Below are positions 14,817-23,346 of a DNA stretch of 64,000 nt, piece after piece. The stretch is from Nitrosospira sp. Nl5. GTDB lineage: Bacteria; Pseudomonadota; Gammaproteobacteria; Burkholderiales; Nitrosomonadaceae. The translations under genes and the position numbers were made by a program. A model generated the notes under the pieces. The model saw nothing but the letters and a program-made list of their open reading frames with translations. It had not been told where the DNA came from and made no database searches. Numbering within the stretch: position 1 is the stretch's first letter; every line of letters starts with the position of its first letter. The stretch covers positions 372,001 through 436,000 of the forward strand of contig NZ_FMVQ01000001.1 of the NCBI RefSeq assembly GCF_900102495.1, given 5' to 3'.

Positions 14817-14917
14817 ATTGGCCGCTTGTATACACTAGGCAGGCGCAAAACAATGCCAAAAAGCTGGCTGCATCGGATTTGAAACTGAAAGCGCTTCTGA
14901 CAGGGTGCTTAGAATGA
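14813..14917 (+). pseudogene. Truncated RelE/YoeB-type toxin remnant
   Basis: GTG 14813 overlaps the antitoxin stop and opens VNWPLVYTRQAQNNAKKLAASDLKLKALL, which resembles the N-terminal helix of RelE/YoeB-family mRNA interferases ('W-lvyTrqAqkdakKl-asgLk-k---Ll'). The frame then ends at TGA 14915-14917, well short of the family's usual length of about 85-100 residues, so all catalytic residues are missing. Confidence 0.7.
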
Positions 14918-14998
14918 GTCCGCCAGGGGGAGAAGGGCGGATATGCGCAACAGGACGTAACGATCAGGTAACGAATCATTGCCGTCGAACTACTTTCT

Positions 14999-15436
14999 TC
15001 AGCTCGACTTGCCGCTATTCTCTTTAATCTTCGAAGCCATCTGCCGATGCAAAGCGGCTTCTTTCAGGTTTGCCTTTGCGGCTTCCTCGTACTTGCGGAC
15101 CAGGGCGTCGGCGTGGGCTTGCAGATCCTGGGCCCGTCTGCCATAAAGATAGCTTTTATCTTCGTAATGCGCCAATAGCTGTTTTTGTTCCTGAATCTTT
15201 GCCTGTAATTCCTTGGCTACATCTTCGTAGTGTTTGGCCACGGCCTCATGCATCTTGCTCGACTCATCTTCATAGGATTTGACCACGGCCTTGGGATCGC
15301 TTTGCGGCGCAGCATTCCCGGAAGCGGGACGAGTATCGGGGGCTTCAGCGGTCCCGGCCGCGATCGAGAACGCACTCCACCCTGCAAGCAAGCAGAACAA
15401 CGGCAAGCTGACAATTGTATTTCGCGCTTTCATCAT
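14999..15436 (-). CDS. Secreted coiled-coil protein, paralogue 3 of the KSYLYGR family
   Basis: A 145-residue protein with a Sec signal peptide (about residues 5-27, ending SIAAG) and a Pro/Ala-rich linker. The mature region has two copies of a Y-E-D motif (VVKSYEDESSKMHEA, VAKHYEDVAKELQA), suggesting a small internal duplication, then KSYLYGRRAQDLQAH, ALVRKYEEA and KEAALHRQMAS. It shares the promoter box at 15508-15554. Both terminal tails differ from the other paralogues, as expected for a divergent family. Confidence 0.78.
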   Translation of the reverse strand: MMKARNTIVSLPLFCLLAGWSAFSIAAGTAEAPDTRPASGNAAPQSDPKAVVKSYEDESSKMHEAVAKHYEDVAKELQAKIQEQKQLLAHYEDKSYLYGRRAQDLQAHADALVRKYEEAAKANLKEAALHRQMASKIKENSGKSS

Positions 15437-15507
15437 CGGACTTTTTTATTCACTGGTATTCTTAATGGAGCTATACGTTCTCAAGCGTGGGAATTACACG
15501 TAGATGA

Positions 15508-15554
15508 ACAATACCGAAACTCCGAGACATTGTCAACGTTATTATGTTTAAAGT
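15508..15554 (-). promoter_or_regulatory. Shared-box promoter, copy 3
   Basis: On the minus strand: ACTTTAAACATAA, then TAAC, GTTGACA (-35), 17 bases and TATTGT (-10). The box and spacing are the same as in copies 1, 2 and 4. Confidence 0.8.
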
Positions 15555-15618
15555 AGAGGAGAGAAAGTGTGACAGCGTAACTCCACGGTATTCATTAGCA
15601 GTTCGGGAAAACGCTGTT

Positions 15619-16653
15619 CTATTTTTGTCCCGCCTTATTGAGCAAGCTATCACCGCTAAAACGTTCGCTCGACAGCACGGTGTTACGCAGCAGGCGCGAT
15701 TGCTCGGTCGCGACACGCGCATGCTCAAGAAATACCGCCGCGGCCTTATTCTCTCCTTCCTTGGCGAAATCCTTGCCTGTCTGCTCAAGCAGCATGGCGG
15801 CTTCTTCCAGGCTGCGCATCGCCGCCCAGTAACTTTCATCTATTTTTTCCATTACGCCGGAAAGCAGCGCGCTGGTGGAATAGGCGTGCCCGGTGTGACA
15901 GCGGAACCGGTTAAGCCTCCCTTCGTTTAGCTTTACCAATACGCCCTGGCACTCCGGGCAGGTAAAAGGAGTGAGAGGTCCGACATCCATGATGCCTTTC
16001 TCAAACGCGTCGCCATCCACAGCGACGCTGACTTCGATCCCCATTTTTCGCCTGTCGTTCGCCACGTCATATGTTGGCTCTTTCAACGCTTGCTGCGTAA
16101 GATGTTTCAACAGCGCGCCCATTTGATGGACCGACACGCAGTGGTCGATTTCAACCTGGCTGAGCGCACTTGACGGCATTGAATCAAAGGAGGCTTCAGT
16201 AGGGTCTTGGGTAATCGTGATTCCGTTCATGCGCTTGATACTCCACAAACCGGAGGTACCATCATCCAGTGCCCCGGAAAGAACGATACCAATGACTCGA
16301 GAGCCATGAGAATAGGCGGCGGAGCGAAATAGTGCGTCGACAGATGGCCGGTTGCGATTTTCCTTGGGGCCCCTGGTTACGAGAACACGGTTGGCCTCGA
16401 TCAGCAAGTGGTGATCGGGCGCGGCGACATAGATTCGCCCCCGCTCGATCTCATCCCCATCCGCCGGATGTACTGCCTTTAGCGGCCCCTTTTTACACAG
16501 GATCTCCGGCAAGGTACTCACGAAATTTGCAGGAATGTGCAAGACCACAAAAATTGCCGCATCCAAATCGGCAGGCAATGATGCAACCAGGGCAGACAGG
16601 CTTTCCACTCCGCCGGCTGATGCACCTATGGTTACAATGCGTGCTGGCAACAT
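15619..16653 (-). CDS. Orphan CheB-type methylesterase with C-terminal zinc-ribbon-like motif
   Basis: This 344-residue protein starts at ATG 16653 after GCGAGGAG; the upstream extension to 16752 has no family similarity. The CheB catalytic residues are present: S12 in GASAGG, H39 in VVLHIPANF and D130/D131 in SGALDDGTSG. There is no receiver domain. The C-terminal extension contains C232-x2-C235 and C252-H-T-G-H256, a zinc-ribbon-like set typical of stand-alone CheB homologues, then a helical tail. No che genes are nearby, so a role outside chemotaxis is likely. Confidence 0.87.
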   Translation of the reverse strand: MLPARIVTIGASAGGVESLSALVASLPADLDAAIFVVLHIPANFVSTLPEILCKKGPLKAVHPADGDEIERGRIYVAAPDHHLLIEANRVLVTRGPKENRNRPSVDALFRSAAYSHGSRVIGIVLSGALDDGTSGLWSIKRMNGITITQDPTEASFDSMPSSALSQVEIDHCVSVHQMGALLKHLTQQALKEPTYDVANDRRKMGIEVSVAVDGDAFEKGIMDVGPLTPFTCPECQGVLVKLNEGRLNRFRCHTGHAYSTSALLSGVMEKIDESYWAAMRSLEEAAMLLEQTGKDFAKEGENKAAAVFLEHARVATEQSRLLRNTVLSSERFSGDSLLNKAGQK

Positions 16654-16936
16654 ATTCTTAGTCTCCTCGCTGAAAGTAATAGAGATGAGAAGGGATAAGA
16701 ACTCTTCGCCTGAATCCAGCCATTGAAAATGCCGCTTTTTAAGGGATTGCACGCAAGTATAACAAGGATGAGATAGGGTCGGACGTGCAGAACTTCATTA
16801 AATTACTAGCCGCTATGAGGAGCGAGGTAGTCTCTACATCCGGAGGATGGCTTGAGGCTCTGCATCAAGTGGAAGGAGCGCATTGGGCTCACGTGCGCCG
16901 CAATGAATCAGCTTTTTAACATTCTGCTACCAGGAG

Positions 16937-17833
16937 TTACACCTCCCGTTTTGAGAATTCAACCCGGTTGCGGCCTGCTCTTTTTGCCCGGTAAAGCGCC
17001 TCATCAGCGGCGGCGATGAGCATGCCGGCGTCCTCGCCAGTCCGGTTGCCACCGACCGCGACACCCAGGCTGGCGGTCATGGGAATCACTCCTGACTGGC
17101 AGTCGACAGGCCCTGCGCTGATGGAATCACGAATTCGTTCGGCCAGGGCCATCGCTTCACTTAACGTGCACCCCGGCGCCGTGACGAGGAATTCCTCGCC
17201 GCCGTAACGCCCGATCCGGTCGTAAGGACGCAGCGCCAGGCGCATGCGGCGCGCTGCCTCTTGCAATACCGCGTCGCCCGTGGGATGTCCATGCGTATCA
17301 TTGACCCGCTTGAAGTGATCGAGGTCGGCCAGTACAACGCCAACGCGGCTGCTTTCGCGCGCCGCCCGTCCCAGCTCCCTTTCCAGGCAGTCCATGATTG
17401 CGGCACGATTCCATACGCCGGTGAGGCGGTCGTGCGTCGCCTGCACATGCAGCTTCTTGTGCAGGGCAAGTATTCGTTCGGCGACCCGTAGCCGGGCTGC
17501 CAGCTGCTCTTCATCGAAAGGCTTGGTGATGAAATCGTCGGCACCCGCGTCCATGCCTTCGAGATAGCTGCCCTTGCTGTCCAGTGCGGTAAGAAGAATG
17601 ATATACGTATATTGCAGGCTGGGTTCGGCACGGATCATCCTGCATAACTCCAGTCCATCGATATCCGGCATCATCCAGTCAGAGATAAGCAGGGAGTGCC
17701 CGTCTTGTTTCCATGCATCCCAAGCCTTCTGCCCGTTCTCCACCGCCGTTACCGCGTATCCGAGTTTCCTGAGGGTTGCGCCGAACAGAAGGCGCGAGGT
17801 GGTATCATCTTCCGCGATCAGTATCTTCATCAC
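16937..17833 (-). CDS. Response regulator with GGDEF diguanylate cyclase domain
   Basis: A 298-residue protein. Residues 1-125 are a receiver domain with D9/D10 and the phosphorylation site D52 (LLISDWMMPD). Residues about 130-295 are a GGDEF domain with GGEEF at 211-215 and an RxxD product-inhibition site at 202-205. It should make cyclic di-GMP on phosphorylation and be feedback-inhibited. It overlaps the hybrid kinase gene by four bases, so the kinase is the probable phosphodonor. Confidence 0.93.
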   Translation of the reverse strand: MMKILIAEDDTTSRLLFGATLRKLGYAVTAVENGQKAWDAWKQDGHSLLISDWMMPDIDGLELCRMIRAEPSLQYTYIILLTALDSKGSYLEGMDAGADDFITKPFDEEQLAARLRVAERILALHKKLHVQATHDRLTGVWNRAAIMDCLERELGRAARESSRVGVVLADLDHFKRVNDTHGHPTGDAVLQEAARRMRLALRPYDRIGRYGGEEFLVTAPGCTLSEAMALAERIRDSISAGPVDCQSGVIPMTASLGVAVGGNRTGEDAGMLIAAADEALYRAKRAGRNRVEFSKREV

Positions 17834-20800
17834 AGGGCCTTGCCTGATAACGGTTCGGGCTGCATATCGAGCGCGGCAATTTCGACCTTCACCCGTTCAA
17901 ATTCGCCTTCAATCTGTTTTATCAGCGCAGCAGCTTCCGTCACGCTGCGAGTTTTATCGAGAGCCTCCAGTTGCTGGGCAATATCGGCCAAATGCTGCGC
18001 GCCCACGCTGCCACAAGCTCCTCTGAAGGCGTGGGCTGTCTTGCCCAGGAGCCCGGCATCCCCCTCACTCGCAGCATTCCGCAAAACAACAATGCGTTCG
18101 GCGCCCTCCTTCAGGAAAGTCGCAAATATCCGGCTCATCAAGGTCGGTTCTGCGGTCTCTTTTCCCAGTGTTCGTAAACGTGCAACGACTTCGGCGTTTA
18201 GCGAAGATGAAACTTTGGGAAGAAATGAAGAGATCGGAGTTAAAGGGGCGACCAGGCTCTCAACGGCAGCGTCGTTCTCATTCCTGGTGCGATACTGTTG
18301 TGCCTCGCTCTTCCGCTCCCCTCGTACTGCAGGCGTCCATTTTTTCAGGGTGGCCGCAAAGTCTTCCTGTTTAACCGGCTTGCTGATGTAATCATCCATT
18401 CCGGCAAGCAGGCAGTACTCCTTATCTCCTTGCATCGCTTGCGCCGTTACCGCAACGATTGGAAGCGGGGATTTGTTGCCAGTCCGGCGGCGAATTGCAG
18501 CAGTGGCCTCGAAGCCGTCCATTTCGGGCATCTCGCAATCCATGAACACGATATCGTAGGAGGCCGTTTCGGTCCTTTGCACGGCTTCCCGGCCGTTGGT
18601 GGCGACATCAACGTCGCAGCCCAGATTTCGCAGCATTGTCGCCCCGACAATTTGATTGGTCATGTTATCCTCCGCAAGCAGCACGCGTATACCGGAAAAC
18701 GGCGGACCTGTAAGGTCACTTGTATGTGCCCCATGGGCTCCTGGAAGGAGTTGATGATCGCTGATAAGATCGATGGGCCGGCGATTGCAGTAGGCTTCCC
18801 ACACATGTACCAGGGTCGACAACAGTTCCGATTGGCGCGCCGGTTTGACCAGATAGGCGGCAAAACCGATACTCTTTAGCCGGTCCCTGATATCGCCCTG
18901 TTGTCCCAGCGAACTTAACATCACTAACTGGATATCGTGAAGCAAAGGATCCGTTTTGATGGCCTGGCCCAGCATTTCTCCATCCATGTCAGGCATTTGA
19001 TAATCGAGGATCGCAATCTGATACGGGTCGCCGGCGGCCTGAGCAGCACGTAACGCCCGGAGCGCTTCGGCTGCTGATATGGAAGTTCCGATGCGCATCT
19101 TCCAGACGCGGATCTGCTCTTGCAATACCAGGCGGTTAACTGCGTTATCGTCCACGATCAGCACGCGAACACGTGCCAGTTCCGTGTGCGACCTCACCTC
19201 AACCGGCTGTTTCCCCTGCAGCGGCAAGCGGAGGGTAAACCAGAACGTCGATCCGGCCCCTACACGGCTTTTCGCAGCGATGGTCCCCCCCATCAATTTC
19301 ACCAATTGCTTGCTGATGGCCAAGCCCAAGCCGGTGCCTCCGTAGCGGCGGGTGGTGGAGGTATCGGCCTGCGTGAACTTATTGAAGAGATCTCCCAATT
19401 TAGCTTCCGCGATCCCCAGGCCGCTATCCTCGACACTGATGCGAACCGTGACCTCGTCTTCGGAGACAGAATCAGATTCGACATTGATAAGCACATGGCC
19501 CTTATCAGTGAACTTGATGGCATTGTTCGTCAAATTCGTCAGTATTTGACGAATACGCCCCAAGTCACCGATTACATTGCGTGGCACGTCGGGAAGGTAG
19601 CGTACGATGACATTCACGTCTTTCTTCCTCGTTGGCTGCATGGCGATCATGCCGGCTACATCTTCAACAGCCTGGAGCAGGTCAAATGGAATAGGCGCAA
19701 TAACCAGCTTACCAGCCTCGATTTTAGAGAAATCAAGGATGTCGTTAATGATGGTGAGCAGTGTCTCCCCGCTTGCGCGCGCCAATCCTGCCAATTCGCG
19801 CTGAGAAGCAGTTAACGGAGTATTCAAAAGCAGGCCGACAGTGCCGAGCACGCCATTCATGGGGGTGCGAATCTCATGGCTCATATTTGCCAGAAACTCG
19901 CTCTTGGCCCTACTGGCAGCCTCGGCCGATTTACGCGCCTTGTGCAGTTCCGTTTCGATACTCTTCCTTGCCGTAATATCCTGGCCGGAAAAATAGAATT
20001 CACGCACTTCCTGCACGGCAGTTATATTCCATAAAATCCAGCGGGAAGAGCCGTCCTTGCAGCACATCGGGGTTTCAAAGGAAACGGGAATGCCCATGAT
20101 CAGCTTGTCCAATTCCGCCGCGGTCTCCGCGCGGGACCCGGACATCACGAAGTCCAGGAACGGTCGAGACAGCAACTCCTCTTGCGTGAAGCCGAAAACG
20201 GTTTTCCATGCCGGGTTCAAGCGCTTGAAGCAGCCGCCGAAATCCGAGATGGCAAGAAAATTGAGAGACTCGTTAAAGTAGCGGTCGCGTTCCGTCTGGG
20301 CGGCAGTAAAGGCACGGGCAAGATTACTTATCTCGTCGTCCGAATCGATCTCGAATTGAAAGGCACGATCGGTTGTTCCGCTGTTCCGGGTCGCATCTTC
20401 GAGTTGCACCAGTTTTTGTACCTTTCGCCACACGATATGGGACGAAAGAACGAGCCAGGCTACGAGAAGGGCAAGCGTGAGGAAGACACCGAAAATATAG
20501 AGCTGAGTGCGGTGTTGTGCGGCCGCAACTGCCTCGAACGTGCGCGCGTCGAACAATTCGTGGAATTTGTTTACCTGTTGCATGATCTCGGCTTTCGCGA
20601 GGTGATAGCTCTCGTCATACATAATGCGGTGCGCCAGTTCTGGGTCGGGGGTATCTTTCACGCCGAATTGGCCTGTCGAGTCCGGACGCAGCCCTTTCAT
20701 CGCATTAAACGCCTTGTATTCGGACTGGACCAGGCGGTTGGAATTATTTTCGGCTTCCTGAAGTTTTGCAAATTCCGCCGCAGTGAATCCGAGTCCCTTC

Positions 20801-21171
20801 ATTTGCTCCTGTAAAGAAATCTTCTGTCCGCTTGATCTTGGCTGGAAATCCGTATCGCCGGCCATGAGATCCCAGTAACTGCGCTCATAGTGCAGCGGTC
20901 GCTCCTTTTCGCCGTTACGGATTGCAAGTATTTCCCAATAAAAACGCTCGAACTTCGGGTCCCCGGTGGCAACATAAGTACGCGCCATGCGCGTCAGATC
21001 ATCGGAAGACTGGCGCAGCTCGTCGGCAACGAGGAACGACGCAAAGCGGACGTCCTGGACGTGATTCAATTCCCGCTGCCCCAAGAAGCGGAGCACGCTG
21101 AAAAGAACAAGCAGGGAGAGAAGCACTCCGGTCACGAGATAAAAGATGTTACTTAACCTCCGGATTGTCAC
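17830..21171 (-). CDS. Hybrid sensor histidine kinase (HisKA-HATPase-REC-REC-HPt)
   Basis: A 1113-residue inner-membrane kinase. There are membrane spans at about 9-29 and 224-245 with a helical periplasmic sensor between them; a HAMP-like linker, a PAS domain (about 295-405), HisKA with H432 (NMSHEIRTP), HATPase (about 540-650; NLTNNAIKFTD, GTGLGLAISK), receiver 1 (about 668-790, D723), receiver 2 (about 828-945, D878) and HPt with H1047 (TAHAFRGACGS). All phosphorelay residues are intact. It lies immediately upstream of the diguanylate cyclase regulator, which it probably controls. Confidence 0.93.
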   Translation of the reverse strand: MTIRRLSNIFYLVTGVLLSLLVLFSVLRFLGQRELNHVQDVRFASFLVADELRQSSDDLTRMARTYVATGDPKFERFYWEILAIRNGEKERPLHYERSYWDLMAGDTDFQPRSSGQKISLQEQMKGLGFTAAEFAKLQEAENNSNRLVQSEYKAFNAMKGLRPDSTGQFGVKDTPDPELAHRIMYDESYHLAKAEIMQQVNKFHELFDARTFEAVAAAQHRTQLYIFGVFLTLALLVAWLVLSSHIVWRKVQKLVQLEDATRNSGTTDRAFQFEIDSDDEISNLARAFTAAQTERDRYFNESLNFLAISDFGGCFKRLNPAWKTVFGFTQEELLSRPFLDFVMSGSRAETAAELDKLIMGIPVSFETPMCCKDGSSRWILWNITAVQEVREFYFSGQDITARKSIETELHKARKSAEAASRAKSEFLANMSHEIRTPMNGVLGTVGLLLNTPLTASQRELAGLARASGETLLTIINDILDFSKIEAGKLVIAPIPFDLLQAVEDVAGMIAMQPTRKKDVNVIVRYLPDVPRNVIGDLGRIRQILTNLTNNAIKFTDKGHVLINVESDSVSEDEVTVRISVEDSGLGIAEAKLGDLFNKFTQADTSTTRRYGGTGLGLAISKQLVKLMGGTIAAKSRVGAGSTFWFTLRLPLQGKQPVEVRSHTELARVRVLIVDDNAVNRLVLQEQIRVWKMRIGTSISAAEALRALRAAQAAGDPYQIAILDYQMPDMDGEMLGQAIKTDPLLHDIQLVMLSSLGQQGDIRDRLKSIGFAAYLVKPARQSELLSTLVHVWEAYCNRRPIDLISDHQLLPGAHGAHTSDLTGPPFSGIRVLLAEDNMTNQIVGATMLRNLGCDVDVATNGREAVQRTETASYDIVFMDCEMPEMDGFEATAAIRRRTGNKSPLPIVAVTAQAMQGDKEYCLLAGMDDYISKPVKQEDFAATLKKWTPAVRGERKSEAQQYRTRNENDAAVESLVAPLTPISSFLPKVSSSLNAEVVARLRTLGKETAEPTLMSRIFATFLKEGAERIVVLRNAASEGDAGLLGKTAHAFRGACGSVGAQHLADIAQQLEALDKTRSVTEAAALIKQIEGEFERVKVEIAALDMQPEPLSGKAL

Positions 21172-21656
21172 GATCTCTCCGGCGGCACGCGCCGCACTGC
21201 GCCGAAAGCTCCAGGACGAACGATATTTGCTCCCGTCGCTGCGCCAAACGGAGCATTATTCGCTACTGTGCTTTGGATTTGGGCCAATGCGGCTGGCGCG
21301 AGTACGTATTGTTTGGGTCTGCGGTGGCTCATATTCTTTATTTACGAAGATGTAAAGGCTTTGCAGGCCTTACCCGTAAAGGTATGGCTGTGGTAAGCCG
21401 TGCTCAAGCGGATCTGGCTGATGGCAGGCCTGGTAGATGCTTCGCCCGCCCCGTCGCCAGACCTAAATCCGCCTGCTCTGATCAACCATTAGATAACGGA
21501 GAGCTGTTCCTGGATAGCTGTAACATCTTACAGGGGGGTTGCGATACCTTTTAACCGGCATATTTCAAAGGAGGTGGGGTTTTTATATGGCGCGATGCGC
21601 TTCGCTTATTGACGCCCTACAACCGGCCCGGCGCCGTTGCAATTCACACTTAATAC
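21172..21656. other. 485-bp gap without a supported gene
   Basis: The region upstream of the kinase gene holds short frames with no ribosome site or family signal. Near its right end, 21589-21620, is one copy of a dispersed 32-bp repeat that recurs at 49645-49676. Confidence 0.5.
21589..21620. repeat. Dispersed 32-bp repeat, copy 1
   Basis: GGCGCGATGCGCTTCGCTTA continues with TTGACGCCCTAC. The copy at 49645-49676 differs at two positions. Both are in intergenic DNA. The inner GCGCTTCGC is suggestive of a REP fragment. Confidence 0.6.
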
Positions 21657-21703
21657 ACTTTAAACATAAATAAGTTGACAAAGTATTTTTCCCCCGGTAG
21701 GAT
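21657..21703 (+). promoter_or_regulatory. Shared-box promoter, copy 4
   Basis: On the plus strand: ACTTTAAACATAA, then ATAA, GTTGACA (-35, ending at 21680), 17 bases and TAGGAT (-10, 21698-21703). The start codon of the downstream gene is 53 bases beyond the -10 element. Confidence 0.8.
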
Positions 21704-21755
21704 ACGATCATTGGGCATGTTGATTCTCGTTAACCAAAATGCGAAAGGACGTATC

Positions 21756-22094
21756 ATGATGGGAACGAAAAATAGCTTTGCGGCTTTACCCGTATTCTTT
21801 TCACTGGCGTTAGGTATTGCGTTTCCCAGTTCAGGCGCGGCCGCTGAGAAGGACTATCCTTTGTGCACCGTAGGCGGTTACTTTTCCGGATCGGGCGACA
21901 AGTTTTTGAGCGAATTAGCGAAAAATATCGCACAAAAGCGGAATATTTTTGGCGACCCCATATGCAACGCCGCCTGGAAGAATGGATACAAAACCGGTGA
22001 AAACTTTTCGAAAACGGGAAAACCTAAAAACCAGGCGGAAAAATTCGTCTCTCAGCAGGCCGCTGAATTCAGGGCACAGGTGGTTAATCCGTAG
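21756..22094 (+). CDS. Small secreted protein under the shared-box promoter
   Basis: A 112-residue protein starting at ATG 21756 after GCGAAAGGAC. It has a signal peptide (hydrophobic about 8-25, cleavage near GAAAE) and a mature part with two cysteines (YPLCTVGGYFSGSGDKF, GDPICNAAWKNGYKTG) likely to form a disulphide in the periplasm. The rest is charged and helical. It is not a member of the KSYLYGR family but shares the promoter box with those three genes. Function is unknown. Confidence 0.75.
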   Translation: MMGTKNSFAALPVFFSLALGIAFPSSGAAAEKDYPLCTVGGYFSGSGDKFLSELAKNIAQKRNIFGDPICNAAWKNGYKTGENFSKTGKPKNQAEKFVSQQAAEFRAQVVNP

Positions 22095-22252
22095 CACCTG
22101 TCGAACTTGAAGAATCGAAGCTAAAAAGTGATGGTGTGAGAGTAGGTCTTGACGTTTAAGGGCTAATGGTCATTCGATTGGCCGAGAAAGCGGCGAAATA
22201 GGAACGAGCCGAGGCTTTTGCAGCCGATTTCCTTTAAGTAGGTGGGTTACCC

Positions 22253-22280
22253 GAAAAGCGGATCTGCTGGTCCGCTTTTC
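22253..22280. terminator. Hairpin between convergent genes
   Basis: GAAAAGCGGA and TCCGCTTTTC form a perfect ten-base stem around TCTGCTGG. It lies between the small secreted protein gene and the convergent gnd gene and can serve both, as the stem ends in A/T runs. Confidence 0.8.
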
Positions 22281-22292
22281 CGGTTTATGTGG

Positions 22293-23198
22293 TTATACCT
22301 TCTTCATTGCGTGGCCGCCGAACTGGTTGCGCAACGCCGACAGCAGCTTATTCGAGAATGCTTCGGAATCCCGCGACTGCAACCGTTGCAATAGCGCCAG
22401 GGTAATGACCGGTGCGGCAACGTCGAGGTCGATTGCCTCGGCGACCGTCCAGCGTCCCTCGCCGGAATCGGGCACGTAAGGAGCGATCCCTTCAAGGCCG
22501 GGATTTTCCGCCAATGCGGCAGCGGTCAAATCGAGCAGCCATGACTGCACCACGCTGCCGTCGCGCCAGATCTCGGCGACCTGGTGCAAATCCAGGTCGA
22601 ATTCCTTCTTGTGGCGCAGGATCGCAAACCCCTCGCCATAAGCCTGCATCATGCCGTACTCAATGCCATTGTGGATCATTTTGGTGAAATGGCCGGCGCC
22701 ACTCGGGCCGACGCGCCCCCATCCCTTGTCCGGCGCGGGCGCGAGGGTTTCGAAAATAGGGTGCAGCTTTTCGACCACCTGTTCGTCGCCGCCCACCATG
22801 ATGCTATAGCCGTTTTCAAGCCCCCATACGCCGCCGCTTGTGCCTGTATCGACATAGTGAATCCGGTTCGCTTTCAGCATTTGCGCGCGGCGTTGGGTAT
22901 CCTTGTAATTCGAATTGCCGCCGTCGATGATGATGTCATCCGCCGAGAGCAATGGTAATAGGGCCGCGATCGTTTCATCCACGGCGGCGCCCGCGGGGAT
23001 CATCAGCCAGATCACGCGCGGTGCTTTCAGTTCATTGGTTAGCGCTTCCAGGGTTGTCACAGGCGCGATGCCTTTTTCTTCTGCTTCCTGGAGCGCTGCC
23101 GCGTTGCGGACGAAGCCGGCGACGCGATGGCCACCGCGTATCAGCCGTTGTGCCATGTTGCCGCCCATGCGTCCGAGGCCGATCATTCCGAGTTCCAT
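22293..23198 (-). CDS. gnd: 6-phosphogluconate dehydrogenase, decarboxylating (short form)
   Basis: This 301-residue enzyme oxidises 6-phosphogluconate to ribulose-5-phosphate. The N-terminal GMIGLGRMGGNMAQRL binds the dinucleotide. DGGNSNYKDTQRR, VDTGTSGGVWGLENG and KMIHNGIEYGMMQAYGEG carry the substrate and catalytic residues. The length is that of the short GntZ/YqeC-like class, often NAD-dependent, rather than the 470-residue class. It is followed on the same strand, upstream, by the second transaldolase. Confidence 0.93.
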   Translation of the reverse strand: MELGMIGLGRMGGNMAQRLIRGGHRVAGFVRNAAALQEAEEKGIAPVTTLEALTNELKAPRVIWLMIPAGAAVDETIAALLPLLSADDIIIDGGNSNYKDTQRRAQMLKANRIHYVDTGTSGGVWGLENGYSIMVGGDEQVVEKLHPIFETLAPAPDKGWGRVGPSGAGHFTKMIHNGIEYGMMQAYGEGFAILRHKKEFDLDLHQVAEIWRDGSVVQSWLLDLTAAALAENPGLEGIAPYVPDSGEGRWTVAEAIDLDVAAPVITLALLQRLQSRDSEAFSNKLLSALRNQFGGHAMKKV

Positions 23199-23346
23199 TT
23201 ATTTCCTCCCATGTTGTTAAAAAGCGCACCTGAGGCAGCGATGCCCCGGTTTTGATGGATGACTGCGCTTTGCTTTGTTGCATATCGCAGGCGGCGGGGC
23301 GGTTGTTTGCTTTGCTTCACCCATCCTATATAACGCTACGCAACGC

